Source: Oligoflexia bacterium (GTDB lineage Bacteria; Bdellovibrionota; Bacteriovoracia; Bacteriovoracales; Bacteriovoracaceae). From it: a stretch of 64,000 bases of DNA. Location of the stretch: NCBI GenBank assembly GCA_015232355.1, contig JADFZW010000012.1, positions 62,001-126,000 on the forward strand, given 5' to 3'. A program made the position numbers and the translations under genes. Of the stretch, positions 8,897 to 17,138 are shown one piece after another. Below the pieces are notes generated by a model. It searched no databases and was not told the origin of the DNA. It saw only the letters and a list, made by a program, of their open reading frames with translations. Positions within the stretch are counted from its first letter, which is position 1, and each line of letters starts with the position of its first letter.

Positions 8897-9685
8897 TTAA
8901 AATTGGGACATAACCAACGAAAGTAATTTCTTATAATATTCACTAAAAAGAATTTGAAAGGTGGCAACCACTATAATGAAAGGACCAAAGGGAATTGGTA
9001 CATTCTTATTTATTCTCTTTGTAATTATTAAAGTCAATCCAACGATTGAACCAAGAAAGCAACTTAAAAACAAATTTTGCATTATTCCTACAGGCCCTAA
9101 ATAAATTCCCAAAACTCCATATAACTTGATATCTCCACCACCTAGACCATGTTGCCCTCGTAATCTATAGAATACTTGAGCAACCATAAATGGGAAAAAA
9201 AATCCTAGTAGACCTCCAAAAATCCAGTTAAAAAGTTCTAACTCAAATAAAGCATAGATCACAAACAAGACAAATAGATAAATATTCAATCCATCAGGCA
9301 AGATCTTATGTTCTAAATCTATAAAAAAATGACAGATAAAAATTATAAAAATATTTAAATAAAAAGCAAAATATATTAAAGGAAATAAATCCAAGGTTTC
9401 AATTGGAGGAAACAAGTATATGGCCATCAAAGCAGTTAATAATTCTACAATCGGATATTGAATAGAAATTTTTCCCTTACAGTTAGCACATTTCCCTCCC
9501 AAGAAAATATAACTTACTATTGGAATATTTTGATACCATCTAATCAAAAGATTACAATGCGGACAAGATGACCTGGGAAAGACCACACTTTTCTCTCTGG
9601 GCACACGATAAATAATCACATTGGCAAAACTTCCCAAAATAGCACCAAAGACAAAAATAAATACTGATAACATAATTTTTTCCAT
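8897..9685 (-). CDS. pilD: Prepilin peptidase / N-methyltransferase PilD
   Basis: PilD is the inner-membrane aspartic protease that removes prepilin leaders and methylates the new N-terminus. Visible features are the opening GSFANVIIYRVP; the zinc-type tetracysteine (CPHC at about 41-44 and CANC at about 66-69), associated with the methylase half; and two catalytic aspartates in IDLEHKILPD and GGGDIKLYG. About eight membrane segments are present in 262 residues. It lies upstream of pilM on the same strand. Expected substrates in this window are PilA (15.3 kb) and the large pilin-like protein at 42.7 kb. Confidence 0.97.
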   Translation of the reverse strand: MEKIMLSVFIFVFGAILGSFANVIIYRVPREKSVVFPRSSCPHCNLLIRWYQNIPIVSYIFLGGKCANCKGKISIQYPIVELLTALMAIYLFPPIETLDLFPLIYFAFYLNIFIIFICHFFIDLEHKILPDGLNIYLFVLFVIYALFELELFNWIFGGLLGFFFPFMVAQVFYRLRGQHGLGGGDIKLYGVLGIYLGPVGIMQNLFLSCFLGSIVGLTLIITKRINKNVPIPFGPFIIVVATFQILFSEYYKKLLSLVMSQF

Positions 9686-9797
9686 ATCAATTTGTGGAAG
9701 ACTATATCTCTAATATATCTCTATCATAAATATTCCCAGGTAACTATTCAATAAACATCTTTGAAATTGTTAAATTTAATTAATCGCTGTATTTATT

Positions 9798-9812
9798 AGT
9801 ATATGATATACT
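9798..9812. promoter_or_regulatory. Small perfect palindrome in the pilD divergent spacer
   Basis: AGTATAT-G-ATATACT has perfect 7-bp arms. It lies in the 180-bp spacer between pilD (minus) and the divergent membrane glycosyltransferase gene (plus). It could be an operator or overlap an AT-rich promoter. The bases are all low-information A/T-rich, so this is a weak call. Confidence 0.25.
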
Positions 9813-9865
9813 TTTAAATACCGATTATTAGTAGTTGCAGAATAAACGGCCCGTATATATAAACT

Positions 9866-11440
9866 ATGACAAAACACTTTATCCCAAGAAATATTATTTT
9901 CATTACAATAATAATCTTTACTCACTGGTATCCACTTCAAAAATTAGAAGTCGCTTATGACTTTTCCATTGTCATCGAACCACTACTAAAAATAAATTCC
10001 GTCTCTGAATATTTAAAAATGTTATTCACTCTTAAAACTGTAGATATTAGACCTATAACTGACATTAGCTATTTTTTTGATTCAATGTTTTATTCAAAAT
10101 TGCACTACAAAATATTTTTAATTTCTAATCTATTTTATTGGTTAATTATAATTAATATATTTCATTTTCTTTTGGAAAAAATAAAACCTTCTGCAGAAGG
10201 ATTAAATTTCTACTTAAGTCTAATCTTATTAACTCATCCAATGCTTAGTTATGTAACTCCATGGATAGTATCACGCAAACATATTCTTTCATTGCTCTTT
10301 ATATTGATCTATTTTATTTCTTTTTTAAAGATAAAAGAAAATATTGAATTGAATAATTGTAGTGGTGATCATGTTCGCAATTCTTTAAAACAGCAAATCA
10401 TAGCATTTCTCTCTTATACTTTATCCGTATTTTCACAACCAATCAGTGCTCTCTCTCCAATACCCACACTGATCTACATTTATCTATATGATCATCATAA
10501 GAAATATCGCTTCTTTATTGTCATGATAATATCTATGATTTCTTTTTCTTTACTCCTTAATTATTATTACTTCTCGTTTGTTGCTCCTCAAACAATTTCA
10601 ATGACAAAATTCACAGGAACTTTAGATCTACATGGACGTCTAATGGGAATTGGAAGAGTTTTTTTTCAGATATTATTACCATTCAATAATTCCTTCTTTT
10701 ATGACGAAATAAATTACTACCATCTCATTGGTTTATTGTTAGGAATATTGTCGCTCTTTTTCTTTTACAAAAAAATACCCGTAAAGATTTTTTTATGTTG
10801 GACTGGAATCTTTTTTTCACCTCTAGTAATTCTATATGCGAAATCTACTAATATCTTTTTCTTTAACACCTACGCCTTACTCCCATTAGTATGCTTTATT
10901 ATATTATTTAATCAGGTTGATCTTAAGTTCACTACTGCAATAAAAGGAATTTTTATTTTTTGTTTTTTATTTAATACCATCTTTCTCTTTAAAACTAACA
11001 AGATTTGGCAAAAAAATGATCAGTTTTTAAAATATAGCTATGATCAAGATAATTGTTGCTTTAACAGCATCTATTATGCTGATAATCTCTGGTCAAAGGA
11101 TAATATACAAAAAGATACGATAGATGAAGCAATAAGAATATCTAAAGAAGTAATAAGCAAACAATGTTTTCTTTCAGGAGAGGAATTTTACGCACAAGCT
11201 ATAAAAATCTTAACTATGAGTATTCTCTATAATAATGATAAAAAAATTAGCAGTGATAATAAAATAAAAGTAATTAGCAATTTACCAATAAGTAGTATTA
11301 CTAAAAAAATTTTAATCTATGCCATTAAAGCACGTGATGGAGATTCCTTTTCATTTAGTGAGATGAAAAAGTTAATATCCGCCAATTCCGTCGAACCAAC
11401 ACAATATGATTTAATATTAAAGTATGTAGAAAATAAGTAA
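9866..11440 (+). CDS. TMTC/PMT-like multi-pass glycosyltransferase (GT-C), near pilD
   Basis: A 524-residue protein with about ten membrane segments. It has two signatures of the TMTC/O-mannosyltransferase-like GT-C family: the first periplasmic loop ends DIRPITDISYFFDSMFY, matching the family's RPL-x2-L-x-F-x2-N block, and the third segment reads HPMLSYVTPWIVSRKHILS, matching the HP-x4-V-x3-GRADLL block. Such enzymes transfer a sugar, usually mannose, from a polyprenyl-phosphate donor to Ser/Thr or to lipid. A soluble C-terminal region of about 130 residues follows. The acidic catalytic residue of the first loop is not certain. It is divergent from pilD, so a role in decorating pilins is possible but inferred. 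A paralogue lies at 41153-42694. Confidence 0.65.
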   Translation: MTKHFIPRNIIFITIIIFTHWYPLQKLEVAYDFSIVIEPLLKINSVSEYLKMLFTLKTVDIRPITDISYFFDSMFYSKLHYKIFLISNLFYWLIIINIFHFLLEKIKPSAEGLNFYLSLILLTHPMLSYVTPWIVSRKHILSLLFILIYFISFLKIKENIELNNCSGDHVRNSLKQQIIAFLSYTLSVFSQPISALSPIPTLIYIYLYDHHKKYRFFIVMIISMISFSLLLNYYYFSFVAPQTISMTKFTGTLDLHGRLMGIGRVFFQILLPFNNSFFYDEINYYHLIGLLLGILSLFFFYKKIPVKIFLCWTGIFFSPLVILYAKSTNIFFFNTYALLPLVCFIILFNQVDLKFTTAIKGIFIFCFLFNTIFLFKTNKIWQKNDQFLKYSYDQDNCCFNSIYYADNLWSKDNIQKDTIDEAIRISKEVISKQCFLSGEEFYAQAIKILTMSILYNNDKKISSDNKIKVISNLPISSITKKILIYAIKARDGDSFSFSEMKKLISANSVEPTQYDLILKYVENK

Positions 11441-11464
11441 TTCATCTTAAATTATTTTTTCATC

Positions 11465-11747
11465 TTACTTTTTTTTCTCTTCTGTTGTACTTTTGATAAT
11501 TTTACCATTTTTGACTTCTATGGAGATATGAATATTTCCCTTCAAAACCAACGTTTGTCTGTCTTCATCAAAGTTAACATCATCAAATTCTACGCCTAAA
11601 AGCTCCCCCGTAGGAGATGACCAATAAACCCCATTACCTTTTTGTGCCTTTCGCATCACCATAGGGTCCATTATACCAATAGATCGAAAGTGGACCAGGG
11701 CCACCATAATGTCTGAAGGAAATTTCCATTTTTTTTAAGTTACTCAT
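11465..11747 (-). pseudogene. Small unknown gene, apparently broken by a one-base frameshift
   Basis: An 80-codon frame from ATG at 11707 to 11465 is open, but its first 20 codons use G/C at third positions, unlike the neighbours. A second frame from ATG at 11747 (start MSNLKKMEIS, then RHYGGPGPLSIYWYNGPYGD) has normal A/T third positions and stops at 11634 just after a run of five A. Removing one A at 11639-11643 joins the two frames into one protein of about 93 residues (...DAKGTKGNGVYWSSPTG...). The gene is therefore either inactivated, translated by frameshifting at the A-run, or affected by a sequencing error. The protein family is not recognised. It converges on the glycosyltransferase gene, 24 nt away. 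Confidence 0.55.
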
Positions 11748-11855
11748 ATTTTAATTCTGATGTCGTCATTTTATACCTTTAATACTTTTGTGATTGGCCA
11801 AAAAGGAGTCCATTCCATTTTAGTACGGACCAAACGGGAATGTAATCCCTTTTGG

Positions 11856-12149
11856 TCACACAGAATATATTAAAACTTTATAAGAATTTTGAAAGAAAGA
11901 GTGGTTGTGAGCTTCCGAATTTTTAAGCACCAATAGATCTATTCTACGATCTCCTATACGTTTTTTTATTTCAACAACGATTTTAAGTTGCAATTGCAAA
12001 TCAAGATCAAGATCAAGATCAAGATCAAGATCACTGCTAATATCTTTCACAACTACAAACAAATCTATATCTCCACCTAAACTATTTACATCCAAACGAC
12101 TTCCATGAAGGTAAAGATCAAAATGAGGTACAAAGACTTTTATGGCCAA
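11856..12149 (-). CDS. MntA-like minimal nucleotidyltransferase (antitoxin of HEPN pair)
   Basis: Contains the polymerase-beta-type motif LYLHGSRLDVNSLGGDIDLFV, i.e. GS-x9-D-x-D, close to the GS-x10-D-x-D of MntA antitoxins, which AMPylate and silence the HEPN RNase toxin. A third acidic residue is likely in RRIDLLVL. The first good start codon is a TTG at 12149, yet the frame is open upstream and reads NIRLEQKIIDEIV, the amphipathic helix expected at the N-terminus of this family. Translation may therefore begin further upstream at a non-standard codon such as ATT, or by coupling to the HEPN gene just before. A (Asp-Leu)5 repeat interrupts the domain after the catalytic loop. Together with the HEPN gene it forms a probable toxin-antitoxin module. 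Confidence 0.75.
   Translation of the reverse strand: MAIKVFVPHFDLYLHGSRLDVNSLGGDIDLFVVVKDISSDLDLDLDLDLDLQLQLKIVVEIKKRIGDRRIDLLVLKNSEAHNHSFFQNSYKVLIYSV
12000..12029. repeat. Hexanucleotide tandem repeat (ATCAAG)x5 in mntA-like gene
   Basis: Five perfect ATCAAG copies plus a partial one, reading as alternating Asp-Leu on the minus strand. They lie directly after the catalytic DID strand of the nucleotidyltransferase. Confidence 0.95.
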
Positions 12150-12207
12150 TACGATCTCATCAATGATTTTTTGTTCAAGACGAATGTTGTTATTGTTATT
12201 ACTAATG

Positions 12208-12636
12208 TTATTTTATCCTTTCGATCTCTGCAATTACAAAGCTCGCTTCATTTTTTAATGTCGTTAAGAACTTTTGCAGCATCTCTTCGCCATATTCATG
12301 TGCCTCATAGTTACGAAGTTCTCTGATTAGCATCCAACGATCAATATTTGATATTAATAACATCTTTTCAGCTTGATCAAGAAAATCCCTAAGTGTCCCA
12401 CGAAAAGCAGGATCTCCCTCTAAAACCCTTGATCTAATATATTTCGTTAAAAAAATATCCACACATCTGGAAAATCTTGAAGAAAATGCATCCCATTCAA
12501 CTAATTCTTTATCTAGAGACTGTTCTGTCGGTAATGACAACAGACTCACACTAGAAAGTGATGATTTTAAACGTAGGAGTGATTTATCTACCTTATTTTT
12601 TAATTCAACAGAATTTTTTTTCACATCTTGTATCAA
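12208..12636 (-). CDS. HepT-like HEPN-domain RNase (toxin)
   Basis: A helical 142-residue protein with the motif RNYEAHEY near residue 115. This is exactly the R-x4-H-x-Y active-site signature of HepT toxins, in which Arg and His cleave RNA and the Tyr is the residue AMPylated by MntA. The preceding helices (WDAFSSRFSRCVDIFLTKY and a RDFLDQAEKMLL segment) fit the HEPN four-helix bundle. It precedes the nucleotidyltransferase gene, the usual HepT-MntA order. The pair sits in a mixed accessory block between the two pilus gene clusters, which suits a mobile or selfish module. Confidence 0.8.
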   Translation of the reverse strand: MIQDVKKNSVELKNKVDKSLLRLKSSLSSVSLLSLPTEQSLDKELVEWDAFSSRFSRCVDIFLTKYIRSRVLEGDPAFRGTLRDFLDQAEKMLLISNIDRWMLIRELRNYEAHEYGEEMLQKFLTTLKNEASFVIAEIERIK

Positions 12637-12722
12637 AATTTAATCCTTCGTTAGTACTTTATTAAAAAATGTAAATCAATCAGTTATCTTACTTATCCTC
12701 TGTTGATATTTCAAGTTTTAAT

Positions 12723-13493
12723 CTAGTCTAAATTCTTGCGATCAAATATTACAACTATAATAACAATTAAAAAGATTGAATACAGTACTCCATAACTAAA
12801 CATCCAAGCAAGTGTTGGAATCGGTAGCATTTGATTATACAAAACATAATCTTTTAAATTTAGTTTACTTAAATTTGGAAAAATATAACTGCCAGTTTTC
12901 AACAAAGAATTAAAAAAAACATTAGATGTTGCAAACCTATTAGTTAGAGTGTCGGTTAAAGCATGACCAGAGATGAAGATAACTATTGTATATATTGTCG
13001 ATAAAGTTATATTCGTGATCAGTGAAAAAAGCACAGCTATTAGCAATATAATTATAGATTCTATAATTGAAAAAATAATTGCAATAAAAATTAATTTATT
13101 TAAAACTCCACCAAGCACTACATATGTTAAAATTGTTAGTGTACTTAGTATTGATATATTTAATATTAGTATTCCTATCATTCCCAATATGCGACCTAGA
13201 AAAAAAATTCGTCTGCTTATTGGTCGAGATAAGATCATATAGATCGTTCTGTTTTCAATCTCTTTGGAAATTAATCCAACACCAAAAAAAATTGCTAGTC
13301 CCACCGAAGATAGAGATAGCATTCCAAGTCCAACATCCAAGGCAATTCTTTCAGGAACAGCGTAGGTAAACGAGTATGCTACATAACATATTAAGAGCAA
13401 CGCCAGTCCAACCAAGAAAACATTTATTAAAACCTTACTCTTGTAAATTTCAACAAATGTATATCTGCAAATAATTAAAAGTTTTGTTAACAT
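12723..13493 (-). CDS. ABC-2 type transporter permease
   Basis: A 256-residue protein with six predicted membrane segments and the ABC-2 permease landmarks: a first helix ending near YSF, then a cytoplasmic coupling stretch GLISKEIENRTIYMILSRPISRRIFFLGRILG, the EI-E-x-T-x3-L-x-RPISR block typical of this family. It partners the ATPase encoded 12 nt upstream. The substrate is unknown; relatives export drugs, peptides or lipids, or act on envelope maturation. Confidence 0.88.
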   Translation of the reverse strand: MLTKLLIICRYTFVEIYKSKVLINVFLVGLALLLICYVAYSFTYAVPERIALDVGLGMLSLSSVGLAIFFGVGLISKEIENRTIYMILSRPISRRIFFLGRILGMIGILILNISILSTLTILTYVVLGGVLNKLIFIAIIFSIIESIIILLIAVLFSLITNITLSTIYTIVIFISGHALTDTLTNRFATSNVFFNSLLKTGSYIFPNLSKLNLKDYVLYNQMLPIPTLAWMFSYGVLYSIFLIVIIVVIFDRKNLD

Positions 13494-13505
13494 ATTATTT
13501 TCTAG

Positions 13506-14369
13506 TTATGTTCTAATCTTATAAAATATCTCTTCTAAACTTACTTTAAATTTTTCAACAGTAAGTATTTTATTATTACTGTCAACTAATAAATCTTGAA
13601 TCAATTTTTCCTTATCCTTATTTTGAACCTCTACTCTCACCACCTCTGTTCCATTAAAGTATTTAATAATATAACTGGGTTTAACATTTTTTTCTATTAT
13701 ATCATCTATCGGTCCATTATATAAAAGCTTACCCTTTTCTAGAAATACAACGTTTTTACAAATCTCCTCAACATCAGGAACTATATGACTGCTAAAAAAA
13801 ACTGTGCTTCCTTTTTTGTTTATTTCTACAATAGCATCCTTTAATTCTTTTCTTCCTATTGGATCAAGTCCAGACAAAGGTTCATCTAAAATTACTAACT
13901 TTGGTTCATGAATAATAGTTGTAATTAATCCTAATCGCTGTAACATGCCTTTTGAATATGTTTTTAATTTTCTATCAAGAGCATCGACTATCCCCATGCG
14001 CTTTGACCAATAAATTAATCTCTCCTCTAAGTCAGATTTTTTTACATCATTTAAACTTCCTAAGTAATAAACAAATTCTCTACCTGTTAAGTAGGGATAA
14101 AAATAGGGTCGTTCTGGAAGTAGTCCAATCTTAGAAAAAATCTCTCTTCTGTTTTTGCCTAATTTTTCATCAAATTCAATTGATCCAGAAGTCGCAAAAA
14201 TAAATCCCATTAAAATTTTTATTAGTGTTGTCTTTCCTGCTCCATTGGCGCCTAAGAATCCGGTAATTTCTCCTTCTGAAACTTTAAAGGCGACACCGTT
14301 TAGTGCATAAAAACTTTTGGACCAGAAATCAGTTTTAAATTTTTTTGATATTTCAATGAAATTTATCAT
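13506..14369 (-). CDS. ABC transporter ATP-binding protein
   Basis: A single 287-residue ABC ATPase with Walker A GANGAGKTTLIK (about residue 41), signature YSKGMLQRLGL (Gln/Gly-rich LSxGQ variant), Walker B LVILDEPLSGLDP and the H-loop SSHIVPDVEEIC. The C-terminal 70 residues form the extra domain common in NatA/CcmA-like ATPases that pair with ABC-2 permeases. It forms a two-gene exporter operon with the permease and is divergent from the next gene across only 23 bp. Confidence 0.93.
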   Translation of the reverse strand: MINFIEISKKFKTDFWSKSFYALNGVAFKVSEGEITGFLGANGAGKTTLIKILMGFIFATSGSIEFDEKLGKNRREIFSKIGLLPERPYFYPYLTGREFVYYLGSLNDVKKSDLEERLIYWSKRMGIVDALDRKLKTYSKGMLQRLGLITTIIHEPKLVILDEPLSGLDPIGRKELKDAIVEINKKGSTVFFSSHIVPDVEEICKNVVFLEKGKLLYNGPIDDIIEKNVKPSYIIKYFNGTEVVRVEVQNKDKEKLIQDLLVDSNNKILTVEKFKVSLEEIFYKIRT

Positions 14370-14392
14370 GCTATAATTATGTAAAAATAATT

Positions 14393-15253
14393 ATGAAAAA
14401 TCTATACCCAAAAAATTTTAAAAATTTTAAAAACTTAACAATTAAAGATAGTATTCTTTTTTTGTCTATTATTTTTTTACTTATCTTAATAAGCATTGCA
14501 AATCAAAAATCTAAAAAAATACCTATCGCCATAAGCAAACAAGAGACTGCACTTAACTTTAATAAAAAAATATTTGAGTATATCAATTTAGGAAATAAAC
14601 GCTTGATAGTCTCCTGGCTTTGGATTCAAACACTTTTAGAATCAGATCATCAGCAATATAAAAAACGAGATGCAAATTCATGGATGTTTTTAAGATTTGA
14701 TACCATTGTATCCCTTGATCCATTATTTTTGCAAGCTTACCGAGTTGCTGGCCCTTATTTGTCAGTAATAAAAGATGATATTGTTGGTGCTAATATTTTA
14801 TATAACAAAGGATTGAAAATTTTTCCTGACGATTTTTATTTAAATTTCTATGCTGGCAATAATTATTTTTTTGAATTAAATGATATGGAAAATGCTTACA
14901 AACACTTCGAACGCATTCAATATCATTTGCATGCTCCAAAATACTTACCTTCAATTGTTGCAAAAATAAAAGCACAGATGGGTGACTTGCAAGTTGCATA
15001 TGATTTAATCTCTGCTGCTTACAAAATGCAACCTGCAGATAGTGATTTAAAAGAACGCTACTATGAATCACTTTATGCGATTAAAGCAGAGATAGATTTG
15101 AATTGTCTTAACTCGAATTCTAAATATGAAATAAATAAAAAATGCAATATATATGATTTAGATGGGAATAGATATTTTATTAATAAAAGTAATGTTTATG
15201 ATGCCATAAAAAAATGGAAACCCTTCCGGATTAATAAGTTCATCTCGAAATAA
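14393..15253 (+). CDS. Membrane-anchored TPR-like protein, unknown function
   Basis: A 286-residue protein with one N-terminal membrane segment (SILFLSIIFLLILISIAN, residues about 20-37); most of the protein is probably periplasmic. The core has TPR-like helix pairs (DIVGANILYNKGLKIFPDDF, YLNFYAGNNYFFELNDMENA, GDLQVAYDLISAAYKMQPAD). A conserved-looking segment precedes them (SWLWIQTLLESDHQQYKKRD). It is transcribed opposite to both neighbours and converges on pilA with a 19-nt gap. A link to pili or to the ABC exporter is possible from position alone. Confidence 0.7.
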   Translation: MKNLYPKNFKNFKNLTIKDSILFLSIIFLLILISIANQKSKKIPIAISKQETALNFNKKIFEYINLGNKRLIVSWLWIQTLLESDHQQYKKRDANSWMFLRFDTIVSLDPLFLQAYRVAGPYLSVIKDDIVGANILYNKGLKIFPDDFYLNFYAGNNYFFELNDMENAYKHFERIQYHLHAPKYLPSIVAKIKAQMGDLQVAYDLISAAYKMQPADSDLKERYYESLYAIKAEIDLNCLNSNSKYEINKKCNIYDLDGNRYFINKSNVYDAIKKWKPFRINKFISK

Positions 15254-15272
15254 TGTCAAATCATCACTTTGA

Positions 15273-15833
15273 TTAATATCCAACTTGAATTTGAGATATA
15301 ACCTTTGTTTCATTTATTGTCCATTTATCCATTCCAGAAGCACCTGTTCCAGGATCTGTAAATCTTGTATCAATAATCCCAGCAGCTCCTGCTGTAAAAG
15401 TAGCTTGAGTCCAAGCTGTATTGGCCAACGCACCTACCGCTGATGGACCAACACCACTTCCAATAGCTTTACCTGCAGGATAGTTCACTTTACCAGCTCC
15501 ACATGTTGTTGCTCCTCTGGCCGATACAAAAGAAAAATCTGTCATTAATCCACTTGCAAAACCAGTACTGTAATACCTCTGGGCCAACTCATTTTCTGGA
15601 TTATATCCCATAACACTCAAACATGTAGCATAGGAATCATAATCTGCTAGAAAAGATTGCTCAGCTGTGTATATTGCAGACAATTGCAATTTTGCCTCTG
15701 TAGTTCTTGATTTCGCTTGATACTTTCTAAAATTTGGAACAGCTACTGCACTTAAAATACCAATGATAGCAACTACCACCATCAACTCGACTAAGCTAAA
15801 TCCTTTAACTATTTTTTTAATTTTTTTTGTCAT
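15273..15833 (-). CDS. pilA: Type IV major pilin PilA
   Basis: Pilus fibre subunit. It has an 11-residue basic leader (MTKKIKKIVKG) cut by PilD before FSLVELMVVVAIIGILSAV, with Glu at mature position 5. The helix continues into FRKYQAKSRTTEAKLQL. The mature protein would be 175 residues, with a single cysteine pair (Cys71 and Cys111 of the precursor) that can close the usual disulfide loop, though far from the C-terminus. The AEQSF-x8-YATCL-x-x-MGY block resembles pilins of Bdellovibrio-type bacteria. A strong ribosome site (GGGAGGAG) precedes the ATG. It is last in pilB-pilT-pilC-pilA, 55 nt after pilC. Confidence 0.96.
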   Translation of the reverse strand: MTKKIKKIVKGFSLVELMVVVAIIGILSAVAVPNFRKYQAKSRTTEAKLQLSAIYTAEQSFLADYDSYATCLSVMGYNPENELAQRYYSTGFASGLMTDFSFVSARGATTCGAGKVNYPAGKAIGSGVGPSAVGALANTAWTQATFTAGAAGIIDTRFTDPGTGASGMDKWTINETKVISQIQVGY

Positions 15834-15888
15834 CTCTTTTTCTCCTCCCTTTTACTATTGTTTCTATAAATCAAATCTTATTAAATAA

Positions 15889-17109
15889 TTATCCTGCGCC
15901 CCCTGCGCTCATAAAGATTGGCATATACATAGCAACTAGAATAGTAGCAACTATTCCACCAAGTACTACTAAGATCAGCGGTTCAATTAATTTTGTAACA
16001 GCTCCAATTGTCTCTTCAACATCCTTTTCGAAAATATCTGCTATTCTCTCGAACATCTGATCTAGATTTCCAGTCTGCTCACCAACTTTCACCATCTGTG
16101 CAACCATATCTGGAAAGTAGGATATTTTTAGTAAAGGATCTACCAAGGTTTTTCCCTCTTCCACTTCCTTTTTAACTTTAGTCATGTCAGCACTTATAAC
16201 TTTATTATCAACTGTATTTATACAAATTTCAAGTGAGTCTATTAGTGATACACCAGAAGTAAGCATAGTGGAAAGTGTACGAGTAACCGAGCTTAATGAT
16301 CCCTTAATTACTATGCTTCCAAATAACGGAACTTTCATAATAAAATTATCCCAGACTAATTTTCCAACATCAGTCTTTATCCATTTCATAAAGACAATTA
16401 AAGATACAAATCCACCAATTATCAGTATATACCATGTGGCCCCTAAAAAATTTGAAGCATCGATCACAAATTGAGTTATCCAAGGGATTTGCTGACCAGA
16501 TTCCTTCAGCATTCCCACAAACATTGGAACAACAAAAACTAACATGGCCGTAACAACCGCAGCACCAACTACACAAACTATTATCGGATAACTGAGTGCT
16601 GATTTTATTTGTGATTTAATCTTTGCCTGTTTTTCAAGATGAGATGCCAACTTATTTAAGATAGTATCTAAAACACCACCGGCCTCTCCTGCCTTTACTA
16701 GATTACAATAAAGTCTATCAAAACCCTTTTCTGCGGCCATCGCCTCTGACAAACTTTTACCACTTCCTACGGCGGTACTAATTTTTTTAACTGATAATTT
16801 CAATGTTGCATTTTTTTGTTGCTTATAAATTATCTCTAATGATTGCATAATAGGAACACCTGCGCTTATCATTAGCGACAGCTGCTTAGTAAAATTCATT
16901 AGATCATCATTATTGAATGGGGCCGCAAAACCCTTTTCCACAAGCCATACCCCAATATCAATATCTAATAGTGACGGAGAACGAATCTTTATTGGCCGAA
17001 TATTTCTACCTCTCAAAATCTTTCGAATTTCTCTTTCATTTTGAGCATCATCTTCTCCATTAACTCGTTTACCTTCTTTGTTAATTCCATCCCATCTATA
17101 AATGGCCAT
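15889..17109 (-). CDS. pilC: Type IV pilus inner-membrane platform protein PilC
   Basis: PilC is the polytopic platform on which PilB and PilT act. The 406 residues show two T2SF domains, each with a cytoplasmic helical bundle (FTKQLSLMISAGVPIMQSL and SRTLSTMLTSGVSLIDSLEI-type repeats) followed by membrane segments (about 170-190, 220-240 and 378-400). The C-terminal block GEQTGNLDQMFERIADIFE and LIEPLILVVLGGIVATILVAMYMPIF is diagnostic. It follows pilT by 29 nt. Confidence 0.97.
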   Translation of the reverse strand: MAIYRWDGINKEGKRVNGEDDAQNEREIRKILRGRNIRPIKIRSPSLLDIDIGVWLVEKGFAAPFNNDDLMNFTKQLSLMISAGVPIMQSLEIIYKQQKNATLKLSVKKISTAVGSGKSLSEAMAAEKGFDRLYCNLVKAGEAGGVLDTILNKLASHLEKQAKIKSQIKSALSYPIIVCVVGAAVVTAMLVFVVPMFVGMLKESGQQIPWITQFVIDASNFLGATWYILIIGGFVSLIVFMKWIKTDVGKLVWDNFIMKVPLFGSIVIKGSLSSVTRTLSTMLTSGVSLIDSLEICINTVDNKVISADMTKVKKEVEEGKTLVDPLLKISYFPDMVAQMVKVGEQTGNLDQMFERIADIFEKDVEETIGAVTKLIEPLILVVLGGIVATILVAMYMPIFMSAGGAG

Positions 17110-17138
17110 ATAAAGATCTCTCCCATTTCTTACAAATA

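Noticed and set aside
12000..12029. Short tandem repeats considered as CRISPR-like arrays
   Set aside because: The units are 6-9 bp without spacers and no cas genes are present.
15256..15272. TCAAA...TTTGA inverted repeat between convergent 14393-15253 and pilA
   Set aside because: Five-base arms with no T-run; not convincing as a terminator.
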